A DNA stretch of 64,000 nt. Origin: Vibrio chagasii. GTDB taxonomy: Bacteria; Pseudomonadota; Gammaproteobacteria; Enterobacterales; Vibrionaceae. The notes beneath the pieces are model-generated. The model made no database searches. It was given only the letters and a program-made list of their open reading frames with translations, and was not told the origin of the DNA. The stretch's first letter is position 1; the number at the start of each line of letters is the position of its first letter. The translations under genes were made by a program, and so were the position numbers. Shown here piece by piece: positions 47,561 through 57,170 of this stretch. The DNA lies in assembly GCA_041879415.1 (NCBI GenBank), contig CP090852.1, positions 186,001 to 250,000 on the forward strand. Reading direction: 5' to 3'.

Positions 47561-48971
47561 AAGCTATTTCCAAAATACATCTGGTTGGATTACGAAGAAT
47601 AATGAGGCGTCCATTTGCCTGTTTCATTAAATGTTCCACAATGGTCAGGCCAATACCCATGTTATCGTGTTTATGCGGGTCGTTTGGAGTGACTCGGGAC
47701 AAAGTACGTTGTAACAACGAAGGGAAATGTCCTTGATCTTGCACTTCGATCCTCAGTTTATCCGCGAGCGTTACATTAACCAATACCTCACCTTGACCGT
47801 GTTGCTTAGCGTTCTTGATCAAATTATCTAAGCAAATCGTTAGCCAGTAATAGGGCAGGTTAAGCTCGACTTCTCCGGACTCACATTGATAGCCTATGTT
47901 GTGCTTCTCGCATACATGTTCAAGCCACTCTTCAAGCGAAGCGTTTTGCTTCAATAAAGGTTCAGATTGTTCAGTGCTTAGGTAGACCTTACTGTTTTCA
48001 GTGAGCTGAGACAGCCTTTGATAGTCAGAGATTAAACGCCAAACCGCACCTTGAGTTTCATCTGGGAACTCATCGTAGCGATTTCTGAACATTTCGACTG
48101 TTAATCCCAAACTGGTGATCGGTGTACGCAACTCATGAGTCAGTAGTTGCAACACAAACTGTCTCTCTTTGCGTTGCTTCGTTTTTAAATACAGTGAGCG
48201 TCCTAATATAGAACACAGAATAATCAGTAATGAAAAGATCATCACTTTCATCATGAGCGTGTCATTGCTTGTTTCACTAAGACACAGGTTGCTGTAACGA
48301 AAAGAGCAGTTCTCTCCAGATAAACTTACGCCTTGTTGTTGTGCAATGGGTTCCCAAATATCTTCCGGGACGGCCTTCCAGCCTTGTTCTCCACTTAACC
48401 AAAGTACATCACCTTGTTGCCAGGCTCGGTATCCATCAAGCAGAGCTTCTCTTCCTTCTGCTGATAACGGTTGCAGTTTGGTGTAGAGCGGGTGCAGTGG
48501 ATTGGTAATCGTTAAAAACGGGCGGATTTGTTCACTTGTCTCTGGGTAATACGCCACATAACGGTCTGCAAAACTTCCACCAGCAGGATGTTGTTTAGAG
48601 TGAGCGGCAAACCAGATTGAATCTAAGGTTTGTTGCTGACACAAAGCGAGCTCGAACTCGATGGCATCGTTTAACGCAGAATTAGAGGGTTCAATCGCTT
48701 GGCATGTTTGCTGTATCGTGGCTAACGACGCAATATCTTGCCAACTGAATTTGTTGAAATTGGGGTAACGACTACGGTCTATAAGCAGAACCTTCGGGTA
48801 ATGAGATAACTCTTGTTGAGAAACAGAGATCGGGGATGCTTGCCAGCTCAATTGATAGAGTGCTTGCCATCTATCTTGTAAGCTTTGGGCATTGGCTAAT
48901 GTAGGAAGCCAAAACAAAAAACAAAGGGCTAGGGTCAGCCTGCGCATCCAGTTATTCTCATTAAAAGTCAT
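47538..48971 (-). CDS. vxrA: VxrA-like sensor histidine kinase (DUF3404 sensor)
   Basis: The 477 residues have a signal-like N-terminus, a periplasmic DUF3404-type sensor (about 30-235), one membrane helix (about 240-258), the H-box LTHELRTPITSLG (His279) and an ATPase domain with LDNLIKNAKQHG and MGIGLTIVEHLM. The first ATG has no obvious ribosome binding site; Met9 (48,947), which starts the signal peptide MRRLTLALCFLFW, is an equally likely start. It heads the vxrABC-type operon and resembles VxrA/WigK/VbrK. Confidence 0.87.
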   Translation of the reverse strand: MTFNENNWMRRLTLALCFLFWLPTLANAQSLQDRWQALYQLSWQASPISVSQQELSHYPKVLLIDRSRYPNFNKFSWQDIASLATIQQTCQAIEPSNSALNDAIEFELALCQQQTLDSIWFAAHSKQHPAGGSFADRYVAYYPETSEQIRPFLTITNPLHPLYTKLQPLSAEGREALLDGYRAWQQGDVLWLSGEQGWKAVPEDIWEPIAQQQGVSLSGENCSFRYSNLCLSETSNDTLMMKVMIFSLLIILCSILGRSLYLKTKQRKERQFVLQLLTHELRTPITSLGLTVEMFRNRYDEFPDETQGAVWRLISDYQRLSQLTENSKVYLSTEQSEPLLKQNASLEEWLEHVCEKHNIGYQCESGEVELNLPYYWLTICLDNLIKNAKQHGQGEVLVNVTLADKLRIEVQDQGHFPSLLQRTLSRVTPNDPHKHDNMGIGLTIVEHLMKQANGRLIILRNPTRCILEIAYEHPTTD

Positions 48972-49220
48972 TCGCGGGAGTCTAAAGCGTTTTGCTCGAG
49001 ATTTGTAACCTGAATGTCAACAAGTGTCCTCACTTTATCAAATTGTGACCGAGAGTCGCGAAACGAATATTGCATTTCATTTGACGGTTACATTAACTAC
49101 AAACCCGAAAGTGCAGTAAGTATCACTTATTTGGTTTTTATTAGATAATTGTGTACTTACTGTTATCTTTAAAACGATGGGTCTGAATATAATGGATTAA
49201 AACCAATAAGAGGAACCATC

Positions 49221-49754
49221 ATGAAAACAATTATTAAATCAGTATTGGCAATCAGCATCGTAGCGGCAGGATCAGCTCACGCTTTTGAATTAACGAGTAA
49301 CGATATTCAAGAAGGCCACCCAATGGCGAAGACTTTTGAATATTCTAGTTGGGGCTGTGATGGTGACAATTTGTCTCCGCAATTAATGTGGAAAGATGCG
49401 CCTGAAGGAACTAAAAGCTTCGCTATTACGGCTTATGATCCTGATGCCCCAACCGAAAGTGGTTTCTGGCATTGGGTCGCATTCGATATTCCGGCAACGG
49501 TCAATGAACTGCCTCGCGCTGTGGATATTGCAAAGCTAGGTGGTAAGGAAGGTCGCATCGATTACGGAACCGTTGGCTTTGGTGGTGCTTGCCCTCCAGA
49601 GAAAGACGGCATGCATCGTTATCAATTCACGGTTTGGGCGTTACCAACTGACAAGCTAAACCTTGATGAGAATACACCGTCGGCTGTCGTAGGCTTTACA
49701 CTGAATAGCATGGCGTTAGACAAAGCAAGATTGACGGCAACTTACACACGCTAG
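49221..49754 (+). CDS. Secreted YbhB/YbcL-type PEBP-family protein
   Basis: The 177 residues include a signal peptide ending AHA-FEL. The mature protein has the PEBP-like core: LSPQLMWKDAPEGTKSFAI, AYDPDAP and FWHWVAFDIPA, followed by GACPPEKDGMHRYQFTVWAL. Bacterial homologues are annotated as Raf-kinase-inhibitor-like; their biochemical role is poorly known. AGAGG precedes the ATG. The AraC-family gene follows after about 40 bp and is probably cotranscribed. Confidence 0.9.
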   Translation: MKTIIKSVLAISIVAAGSAHAFELTSNDIQEGHPMAKTFEYSSWGCDGDNLSPQLMWKDAPEGTKSFAITAYDPDAPTESGFWHWVAFDIPATVNELPRAVDIAKLGGKEGRIDYGTVGFGGACPPEKDGMHRYQFTVWALPTDKLNLDENTPSAVVGFTLNSMALDKARLTATYTR

Positions 49755-49795
49755 TTTGTTGCGCTAAACGTAAATACGAATAAATGGGGGATGAG

Positions 49796-50581
49796 ATGAA
49801 TCATCAATATCAAGTGACAGTTTTTCGAGCTGAGCAGTTACAAAAACTGCGTAATGTGAGGATTCTATCCCCTAGTATTATTCAAATCATCACAGGCAGT
49901 AAGCGTTTATTTTGGAAAGACTCGGCAGCAGAGCTTACTCATTCTGAATTGTTGTTGTGTGAAGCTTCGGCATCACTGAGTTTTGAGAATATGCCACAGA
50001 AAGGGCGTTTCCTGTCTCGTGTTTTCAGCTTTCATTTTCAACCTAATCAGGCGATGCTCGAGCTGAGTGAAAAGAACTCGAATACATCCGATTTGCCCAC
50101 TGTTGGAGCAGAGCGTAGTTTGCAAGACTCTTTGAACGCACTGTTTACGTTTGACCGTCAAAGTATGAGTCAAACAACACAGCAATTTTGGTTGCAAGGT
50201 TTGTATCAACAACTCGCAGAGAAAGGTGTTTTACATCGATTGTTTTCAAGTTCAAATGTCTCTTTCAGCCAAAAGCTCAGTCACTACCTGTCTCATTCTC
50301 CAGACGAGAAGCACCCTTTAGAAGATGTTGCAGAGCGCTTCGCAATGAGTCGTGCTACGTTAATCCGTAAGCTCAAGTTGGAAGGCATGCAATATCGTGA
50401 AGTGTTAGCGGAAGTACGTTTGAGCCATGCTTTGTATCTTATGCAAAATGGCCAACAGAATGTCACGATGCTCGCTCAATCTTGTGGTTACCAGTCTGAA
50501 GGGCGCTTTAGTCAGCGCTTTAAGGGTAAGTTTGGTCTGTCGCCAAGCGAATACATCAAAACAGTCGCCTCAAGGGTATAG
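49796..50581 (+). CDS. AraC-family transcriptional regulator
   Basis: From the ATG at 49,796 the protein has 261 residues, with a variable N-terminal sensing region and a C-terminal double helix-turn-helix: LEDVAERFAMSRATLIRKLK, then NVTMLAQSCGYQSEGRFSQR and FGLSPSEYIK. GGGGGA lies just upstream of this start; an in-frame ATG at 49,784 would add four residues. Inducer and targets are unknown. Neighbours are the PEBP gene upstream and dsdA 133 bp downstream. Confidence 0.87.
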   Translation: MNHQYQVTVFRAEQLQKLRNVRILSPSIIQIITGSKRLFWKDSAAELTHSELLLCEASASLSFENMPQKGRFLSRVFSFHFQPNQAMLELSEKNSNTSDLPTVGAERSLQDSLNALFTFDRQSMSQTTQQFWLQGLYQQLAEKGVLHRLFSSSNVSFSQKLSHYLSHSPDEKHPLEDVAERFAMSRATLIRKLKLEGMQYREVLAEVRLSHALYLMQNGQQNVTMLAQSCGYQSEGRFSQRFKGKFGLSPSEYIKTVASRV

Positions 50582-50714
50582 AAAGGGAAGTACCATCCAG
50601 TTCTGGTTAGGCACAAGTTTAGGTTATTGAATCATTTCTCGATTACGGCTCTAATAGGTTGCACACCAAGTGATTGAAATAGCGCAGAACGCTTAATACC
50701 AGAGAAGGTAGCCC

Positions 50715-52046
50715 ATGACCACATTGAATCTAAACAACCTCATCAACGACTTTCCATTACTAAATAAACTTATGGCACTCGAAGAGGTGGTTTGGTTTAA
50801 CCCATATGTCACAACACTAGAGCAAGGGTTACCTTATGTCGGCTTAGATGAGAAAGATATTCTTGATGCGAGTCTACGTTTACAACGATTCGCCCCTTAT
50901 CTAGCAAAAGCGTTTCCTGAAACTCAATTGTCTGATGGCATCATTGAATCTGAGCTTGTTGATATTCCAACGATGAAAACAGCATTGGAGGCGCATTATC
51001 AATTACCGATAAAAGGGCGGTTGATGATGAAGAAAGACAGTCACTTGCCCATCTCTGGATCTATCAAAGCCCGTGGCGGTATCTATGAGGTACTGACTCA
51101 CGCCGAGAAACTCGCGTTTGAAGCTGGGTTATTAAGTGAAAGCGATGATTACAGCAAACTGTTAGAGCCGGAGTTTCGAGACTTTTTTAAACAATACAGC
51201 ATTGCGGTAGGCTCAACAGGCAACCTAGGTATGTCGATCGGTATTATGAGTGCGAAACTGGGCTTTACCGTATCCGTTCATATGTCTGCTGATGCGAGAG
51301 CATGGAAGAAGAACAAACTGCGTGAGCATGGCGTAAATGTGGTTGAGTATGAGCAAGATTACGGCGTTGCGGTCGAACAAGGACGGAAAGAAGCAGAGCA
51401 AGATCCAAGTTGTTTCTTCATTGATGATGAAAACTCAAAAACCCTGTTTCTTGGTTATTCTGTGGCTGGAGAAAGACTCAAACAGCAATTTGAGCAGCAA
51501 CAGATTGTGGTCGATAAAGCGCACCCGTTGTTTGTCTACTTGCCATGTGGCGTAGGTGGCGGCCCTGGTGGTGTGGCGTTTGGTTTGAAGATGGCATTTG
51601 GCGACCATGTCCACTGTATCTTCGCAGAACCGACGCATTCTCCGTGTATGTTATTAGGCGTTCACACCGGTTTGCATGACGAGATTGCCGTACAAGACCT
51701 AGGTATTGATAACCTTACTGCAGCTGATGGGTTAGCCGTAGGCCGTGCGTCAGGCTTTGTTGGTAGAGCGATGGAGCGTTTGTTAGATGGTTACTACACA
51801 TTAACGGATGAGCGCATGTATCAGCTGTTAGGTGAGTTGAATCTAGCAGAAGATATCAAGCTAGAACCCTCTGCTTTAGCGGGCATGCCGGGGGCGATCC
51901 ATGTCGAACACGATAGTGAGTATCTGACGAGATTAGGTATCGATGATGTGATATTAGCCAAGAGCACACATCTTGTTTGGGCGACGGGTGGAGGAATGGT
52001 ACCTGAGCAAGAAATGGCTGAGTACCTTGCTAACTCGTCAGTTTAG
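50715..52046 (+). CDS. dsdA: D-serine dehydratase
   Basis: The 443-residue pyridoxal-phosphate enzyme converts D-serine to pyruvate and ammonia in the cytoplasm. The Schiff-base lysine is Lys118 in [11 protein letters not shown], at the same position as in E. coli DsdA. The phosphate-binding Gly loop is GVGGGPGG, and [11 protein letters not shown] is the substrate loop. Length matches the family. GAAGG lies 9 bases before the ATG. No dsdC (LysR) or dsdX transporter gene adjoins it; the nearest regulator is the AraC-type gene upstream. Confidence 0.95.
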   Translation: MTTLNLNNLINDFPLLNKLMALEEVVWFNPYVTTLEQGLPYVGLDEKDILDASLRLQRFAPYLAKAFPETQLSDGIIESELVDIPTMKTALEAHYQLPIKGRLMMKKDSHLPISGSIKARGGIYEVLTHAEKLAFEAGLLSESDDYSKLLEPEFRDFFKQYSIAVGSTGNLGMSIGIMSAKLGFTVSVHMSADARAWKKNKLREHGVNVVEYEQDYGVAVEQGRKEAEQDPSCFFIDDENSKTLFLGYSVAGERLKQQFEQQQIVVDKAHPLFVYLPCGVGGGPGGVAFGLKMAFGDHVHCIFAEPTHSPCMLLGVHTGLHDEIAVQDLGIDNLTAADGLAVGRASGFVGRAMERLLDGYYTLTDERMYQLLGELNLAEDIKLEPSALAGMPGAIHVEHDSEYLTRLGIDDVILAKSTHLVWATGGGMVPEQEMAEYLANSSV

Positions 52047-52233
52047 TTGCGCAGATCGTTGACTTAAAAACTTACTCTGATGCTTGCCAAGTCATGCTTT
52101 TATAGTTGTCGATTTTTCATTTAATACAGTGACTTAAAGTAAATTGATAAAATGTGTTGTCGTTAGCCAATAATATTGATACGTTTTAATAATGAAATTT
52201 AATCCCGCTTCAACTTCAGTTTTCTTCTGGTGG

Positions 52234-52349
52234 TGCTCTATCTAGAGCAGCACGGAATACTCACATTCTTACGCTGCTGGAAGGTAGCTAAGAATGTCAT
52301 CAATATTGTCCTCTCTTTTTATCTCCAGTAGCTTTTTAACTTGGAGATA
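52234..52349 (+). promoter_or_regulatory. Structured leader of the second TrpRS gene
   Basis: Three inverted repeats precede the gene: TGCTCTA/TAGAGCA (52,234-52,249), ACATTCTTA/TAAGAATGT (52,263-52,297, extended inward by GCT/AGC pairing), and TATCTCCA/TGGAGATA (52,320-52,349). The last one buries the GGAG ribosome binding site. An in-frame upstream ATG at 52,294 would make a 20-codon leader with one Trp codon lying inside that last stem. This suggests translational control, possibly by Trp-tRNA charging. Confidence 0.5.
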
Positions 52350-52353
52350 CTCA

Positions 52354-53376
52354 ATGAAAACAAATCGAAACAACAATAAATCAGAAATTATTCTTACCGG
52401 CGACCGCGCGACGGGTCCTTTGCATTTAGGGCATTACGTAGGCTCTTTAAAACAACGTGTATCTTTACAACATGAGCATGACCAAACGATATTGGTTGCT
52501 GACATGCAGGGCTTGACTGATAACGCGCATAATCCGGCAAAGGTATCTTCAAATATTCTCAATGTCGTTGCCGATTACTTGGCTGTGGGCATCGACCCAA
52601 CTAAAACGACGATTTGTCTTCAATCTCAGCTTCCAGCATTGGCTGAACTGACCATGTTTTACAGTAACCTTGTATCTATCGCACGTTTAGAGCGTAATCC
52701 TACGGTCAAAAGTGAAATTCAAAACAAGGCGTTTGGTCGTTCTATTCCTGCAGGCTTTCTCACTTATCCGATATCTCAGGCTGCAGATATTACGGCGTTC
52801 AATGCGACGTTAGTCCCGGTAGGCGATGATCAACTGCCAATGCTAGAGCAAACAAACGAGATTGTTCGAAAGCTAAACTCACTCGCTGGTAAATCAATTT
52901 TGAACGAATGTAAGCCGCTTCTGAGTAATGCATCACGCCTTCCTAGTACGGATGGGAAAAACAAGATGTCTAAGTCGATGGGCAACGCGATTAACCTCGG
53001 GGCAACTGAGAAAGAGATTCGAACGGCAGTGAAGTCCATGTATACCGATCCAAACCACTTAAAAATTGAAGATCCGGGCCAAGTGGAAGGGAACATCGTG
53101 TTTACCTATCTTGATGCGTTCCATAGTGACGCACAGTATGTCAGTGAGTTAAAAGATCATTACCGTAGAGGCGGGTTAGGGGACGGACAAACTAAGAAGG
53201 TATTAGAGGAGTGCTTGCAGGAGATGTTAAGGCCGATAAGAGCTCGTAGAGCTGAGTTATTAAATGACAAATCACAGCTCATTGATATTTTACGCGAAGG
53301 TACGCAAGTCTCGAGAGAGAAAACAGAAGCCGTTTTGTTCGATGTGAAGGGCGTGTTTGGCTTGAACATACTCTAA
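52354..53376 (+). CDS. trpS: Second tryptophanyl-tRNA synthetase
   Basis: The 340-residue class I synthetase has the HIGH-type motif GPLHLGHYVGSL and the KMSKS motif in NKMSKSMGNAI. The start at 52,354 follows GGAG by about 8 bases; an in-frame ATG at 52,294 would add 20 residues that look like a leader. The GDRATGPLHLGHYVG form belongs to the second TrpRS type, distinct from the housekeeping GVQPSGELSIGNYLG-type enzyme of gammaproteobacteria. Such duplicates are known from indolmycin-resistant or Trp-responsive systems; its role here is inferred. The housekeeping copy is not in the window. Confidence 0.9.
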   Translation: MKTNRNNNKSEIILTGDRATGPLHLGHYVGSLKQRVSLQHEHDQTILVADMQGLTDNAHNPAKVSSNILNVVADYLAVGIDPTKTTICLQSQLPALAELTMFYSNLVSIARLERNPTVKSEIQNKAFGRSIPAGFLTYPISQAADITAFNATLVPVGDDQLPMLEQTNEIVRKLNSLAGKSILNECKPLLSNASRLPSTDGKNKMSKSMGNAINLGATEKEIRTAVKSMYTDPNHLKIEDPGQVEGNIVFTYLDAFHSDAQYVSELKDHYRRGGLGDGQTKKVLEECLQEMLRPIRARRAELLNDKSQLIDILREGTQVSREKTEAVLFDVKGVFGLNIL

Positions 53377-53591
53377 ATAATAGGCTGCTTTTTAAGCGAA
53401 ATTCTACATTTAAAGCTCGAATTATCAATGATTTAATTGTGGATTATATGTAAATAAAGTCAATTAAATTGAATGGGATTAACAACTAATTTATAAAATC
53501 GTTTTTGTTACGGTACTTGTCACTCGGAGCTATTCTTTATTTGAATACAACTGAGAGTGGCTAAGGCCTTATCTTCACATGATGGAATTAA

Positions 53592-53948
53592 ATGAAAATC
53601 AAACTGTTACTCCCAATTTTACTTCTACTGTCTGGTTGTTCGGATGTGGTCAGCGATAAATACGCAACTTATGAACTGGCTCAACAAGCTCACTTGTTTG
53701 ATAGAGGTTGGTTGCCAGATATCGTTCCTAGTTCGGTTACACAGATTGAAGTAAATAACGATTTAGACACCAATACGTCGGAAGGGAGTTTTCGTATAGA
53801 TGAGCCTCAACTAAGCGAGTTTATCGCCAAACTCACACCAACTTCGTTTAAGGATGAATATCACTTTACTAGCGGTGACAGCACTTGGGCGTTTAATATA
53901 GGAGACGATAGCGTAATCACTTATACACTCAATAAAATGAAAGGCTAA
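53592..53948 (+). CDS. Small lipoprotein of unknown function
   Basis: The 118 residues have a lipoprotein signal with lipobox LLSGC (Cys16). The mature part includes YELAQQAHLFDRGWLPDIVP, a pattern shared by small YbbD-like proteins. It stands alone between trpS and a 400-bp intergenic region. No function can be assigned. Confidence 0.8.
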   Translation: MKIKLLLPILLLLSGCSDVVSDKYATYELAQQAHLFDRGWLPDIVPSSVTQIEVNNDLDTNTSEGSFRIDEPQLSEFIAKLTPTSFKDEYHFTSGDSTWAFNIGDDSVITYTLNKMKG

Positions 53949-54351
53949 ATCCCAACCTCAACCAACTTATTCATCGCCAACACACCCTCATCATTATTTT
54001 AATTGGTCCCTTGTGAATGGGAGCGTTGAATTTCGTGATGGTGAGTTGGCGTTGCTATTTTAAAATCGATCTCGCCCCTTAATCTCGTAGCGATTTGAAG
54101 CATCAAATTTCGGGAAATTATCAAAATTTGATACCCCTCCATATTTTACGTCTATTTAATGAGTTGTTGGTAAGTGACGGAAAGTATTAGTTTTTTGACT
54201 CCCCATCTCACTTTCTATCTCGTGAAAATTTATGTTCTGAATCGACATCACATATAAAACTAAGTGCACTTAATCATGCGTCAAATCTATCGTTAAGATG
54301 CGCGCTCATCCGCAGGGTGAATTTATAAAAACAAAATTATAAAGGTGATGT
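53949..54351. promoter_or_regulatory. Control region upstream of the M4 metalloprotease
   Basis: This 403-bp region has no credible gene. It contains two related inverted repeats: ATTTGA-N4-TCAAAT (54,093-54,108) and the 15-bp perfect palindrome TATCAAAATTTGATA (54,119-54,133). Vibrio extracellular proteases are commonly activated by LuxR/HapR-type quorum-sensing regulators, so these are candidate sites, though they are not a clear match to that consensus. Confidence 0.45.
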
Positions 54352-56394
54352 ATGCGTGGTACACATTTACTAATGCTATTTCCAATAGCGTTTACTTCTC
54401 AAGCTGCCAATCTACTCGATTATTCGGAAGTCGATTTATCAACCATTCTTAATCAAACTAAACAGGGCGTCGCGTCGTCAAATCAATCACTTGCTTACCA
54501 AGAAGCAAGTCGAGTTGAGACCGGAACAACGACACTCCTTCGTAAACAACAACTTCACTATGGCGTTCCAGTTTATGGTCAGTCGGTAGTGGTTGATCTT
54601 TCCCAGAAAGGTATTGCTCAAGCCGTTGATGGACAAGTGTTAACCGGCATTGAAGCTGATATTGGTTCTACTTTACCAATGATCAACGCGCAGCAGGCCA
54701 TTGATATAGCCAAGTCTCAACATAAAGGCATTGCAGCGATGACAGTGCGCAACCCTAATGCTGATCTTTTCATTTGGCTTGATGACCAACAACAGGCTCG
54801 CCTAATCTATAAGGTAGATTTCCTGCAAACTAAAGGTATGGCACCTTCACGCCCAATTACACTCGTTGATGCAAAATCTGGTGAATTAATTGATCAGTGG
54901 GAGGGGATTGCTTTCATTGAAGCTGAAGGCCCCGGCGGTAACCAAAAAAGTGGTCGCTACTACTTCGGCCCAAACACTCAGTATGGTGGGTTCCAAGTTA
55001 ATTCATATTGCCAAATGGACAGCCAAAACGTTGTTACCGTGAATATGAATAATCGACAAGATTATGGGCAGACTCACCAGTTTGCATGTAACGGAAATTA
55101 CGGTAACAACGTCAATACGTACCGAGCCGTTAACGGTGCATACGCGCCTATGAACGATGCGCATTACTTTGGCCAGCGTGTATTCGACATGTACAAAGAG
55201 TGGTTAAACACACGTCCAATCCAGCAAAAGCTAACCATGCGAGTGCATTACGGTTCTAACTATGGCAATGCGTTTTGGGATGGTCGTCAAATGACGTTTG
55301 GTGATGGCAACCAGTCTATGTACCCATTGGCTACATGGGATGTGATTGCGCATGAAGTGAGCCATGGCTTTACCGAACAGAACTCAAACCTTGAATACCG
55401 AGGTCAGTCAGGTGGTATGAATGAATCATTCTCTGATGTGGCAGCGGCGGCTTTAAGTGAATATGTTCATGGCAGTTTTAACTGGAAGATGGGTGAGCAC
55501 GTTATGAAGTACAGCCCAGCAATGCGCTACTTCATTCAACCTAGCCAAGATGGTATGTCTATCGATCATGTTAACCAATACTACAATGGCATCGATGTTC
55601 ACCACAGTTCAGGAATCTTCAATAAAGCGTTCTACCACTTAGCAACCAGTAACGGTTGGGACATTAAAAAAGCATTTATGGCTTACGCGACAGCGAACCA
55701 ATTGTACTGGACATCAAGATCCAATTTCCAAGCTGGAGCGGATGGTGTTTGTAAGGCAGCGCAAAAGCTAGGTTATGAAGCATCAGCGGTGCGTACTGCA
55801 TTCAGCCAGGTTGGAATTAATGTTCAAGATTGTGGTTCCGGTCAGCCGAATCCGAACCCTAATCCACCAACACCAACACCAACACCGGGCATCACGGCTC
55901 TTGAGTTTAATGTGCCTGAACCTGTGCTGAGCAGCGGTAACGATCAGCAGCAATTCGTTCTAAAGAACAGCTCTCAAAGCGATGTTTGGATCCAAACTTA
56001 CAATGGATACGGTAACGTTGATTTGTATGTTGCTATTGGTCGCCCAGCATCCTTGAATGATTATGATTGCTCGTCTACCAACTTGGATAACTACGAGTAT
56101 TGTGGCTTTGGCGGTATACAAGGGGATGATATCTACGTAATGGTATCTGGTGCAAAAGGGGCAACGGATGCATATGTAGCGGTAAGCAGTGTATTGGAAC
56201 TGCCTCAGCCTGAACCACAGCCAGAGCCTGAAGGTTCTTGTGTTGATGTGCCAGAGTGGAGCTCAAACATTTTCTATCCTGCTGGCGCTACCGTTCAGTA
56301 TTGGGGTAACCGTTTTACGGCCAACGTTGATAACTGGGGATCCGATCCGTTCCAGAGTTACTGGCATTGGACGTTTGACGGGATGTGTAACTAA
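54352..56394 (+). CDS. Vibriolysin-like M4 zinc metalloprotease with C-terminal carbohydrate-binding module
   Basis: The 680 residues carry a signal peptide, a thermolysin-type propeptide (FTP/PepSY, about 30-190), a catalytic domain with His334-Glu335-His338 in AHEVSHGF and the third zinc ligand Glu358 in GGMNESFSD, and a Pro/Thr-rich linker (NPNPPTPTPTPG). A PPC-like beta domain (about 520-625) and a C-terminal Trp-rich module, ending YWHWTFDGMCN, of CBM5/12 (chitin-binding) type follow. It belongs with HapA, VvpE and vibriolysin, which degrade host and environmental proteins. The CBM replaces a second PPC in some relatives and suggests targeting to chitin. AAAGGTGAT precedes the ATG. Confidence 0.93.
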   Translation: MRGTHLLMLFPIAFTSQAANLLDYSEVDLSTILNQTKQGVASSNQSLAYQEASRVETGTTTLLRKQQLHYGVPVYGQSVVVDLSQKGIAQAVDGQVLTGIEADIGSTLPMINAQQAIDIAKSQHKGIAAMTVRNPNADLFIWLDDQQQARLIYKVDFLQTKGMAPSRPITLVDAKSGELIDQWEGIAFIEAEGPGGNQKSGRYYFGPNTQYGGFQVNSYCQMDSQNVVTVNMNNRQDYGQTHQFACNGNYGNNVNTYRAVNGAYAPMNDAHYFGQRVFDMYKEWLNTRPIQQKLTMRVHYGSNYGNAFWDGRQMTFGDGNQSMYPLATWDVIAHEVSHGFTEQNSNLEYRGQSGGMNESFSDVAAAALSEYVHGSFNWKMGEHVMKYSPAMRYFIQPSQDGMSIDHVNQYYNGIDVHHSSGIFNKAFYHLATSNGWDIKKAFMAYATANQLYWTSRSNFQAGADGVCKAAQKLGYEASAVRTAFSQVGINVQDCGSGQPNPNPNPPTPTPTPGITALEFNVPEPVLSSGNDQQQFVLKNSSQSDVWIQTYNGYGNVDLYVAIGRPASLNDYDCSSTNLDNYEYCGFGGIQGDDIYVMVSGAKGATDAYVAVSSVLELPQPEPQPEPEGSCVDVPEWSSNIFYPAGATVQYWGNRFTANVDNWGSDPFQSYWHWTFDGMCN

Positions 56395-56426
56395 CTTAAC
56401 TCGTTAATCCAATAGAAAAATCGAAC

Positions 56427-56457
56427 AAAGGGAGTGCTTAAACGTACTCCCTTTATT
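56427..56457 (+). terminator. Terminator after the metalloprotease gene
   Basis: AAAGGGAGT/ACTCCCTTT makes a 9-bp stem with a 10-base loop followed by ATT. It lies about 30 bp past the protease stop. Confidence 0.7.
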
Positions 56458-56591
56458 CGTTAATAATGAGATGTATCGGCGTACAAGGTGCTTGTGTCAC
56501 TCCTCTAAGCATTAGATTATGAGTGGCGAACATTCAGGGTCCTGTCGAATGTTTAAATTTGGAGTCTGTTATTCATGGAGAGTCATTATTT

Positions 56592-56969
56592 ATGGAAATA
56601 AGTCACCTAGATCACCTTGTATTAACTGTTAAAGATATAGAGACAACAGTAGATTTCTATCAGAGAGTGTTAGGGATGAAACCTATACAGTTTGGAGAGG
56701 GACGCTGGGCATTATCGTTTGGTAACCAAAAGATAAATCTCCATCAGCAAGGGAAAGAGTTCGAGCCTAAGGCTAGGCATGTTCAAGCTGGGAGTGCTGA
56801 CTTGTGTTTCATAACCAATACACACATTGATAAAGTATACGAGCATATCAATGGACAAGGCGTCACGATCGAAGAAGGGCCTGTGGAACGAACGGGTGCA
56901 GTGGACAAGATCATCTCTATTTATCTGCGAGATCCTGATGGCAACCTAATCGAAGTATCTAATTATTAG
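56592..56969 (+). CDS. VOC-family (glyoxalase/fosfomycin-resistance-like) protein
   Basis: The 125-residue protein has two VOC modules: ISHLDHLVLTVKDIETTVDF and YQRVLGM at the N-terminus, and YLRDPDGNLIEVSNY at the C-terminus. His6 and the C-terminal Glu are the usual metal ligands. The start at 56,592 follows GGAGAG by about 9 bases; a GTG at 56,523 could extend it but runs through an inverted repeat (AACATTC/GAATGTT). Substrate is unknown. Confidence 0.87.
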   Translation: MEISHLDHLVLTVKDIETTVDFYQRVLGMKPIQFGEGRWALSFGNQKINLHQQGKEFEPKARHVQAGSADLCFITNTHIDKVYEHINGQGVTIEEGPVERTGAVDKIISIYLRDPDGNLIEVSNY

Positions 56970-57170
56970 AAGGTCGATGTCGGTAGATTGCGCTATCCAA
57001 AAATCAGATACTCTCTTTAAGCTTGAAGTAAGACTCCGTAAACCCAAGAGCCTCTAAGCAGTACGTAATTATGTACACATCTCGTTACGACAAAACAAGT
57101 GCGTAACTGGAACTTCTGACCTAAGTTACTTACAATCGAACAATGTTTTATTAATCCAGTCCCAATCGTC

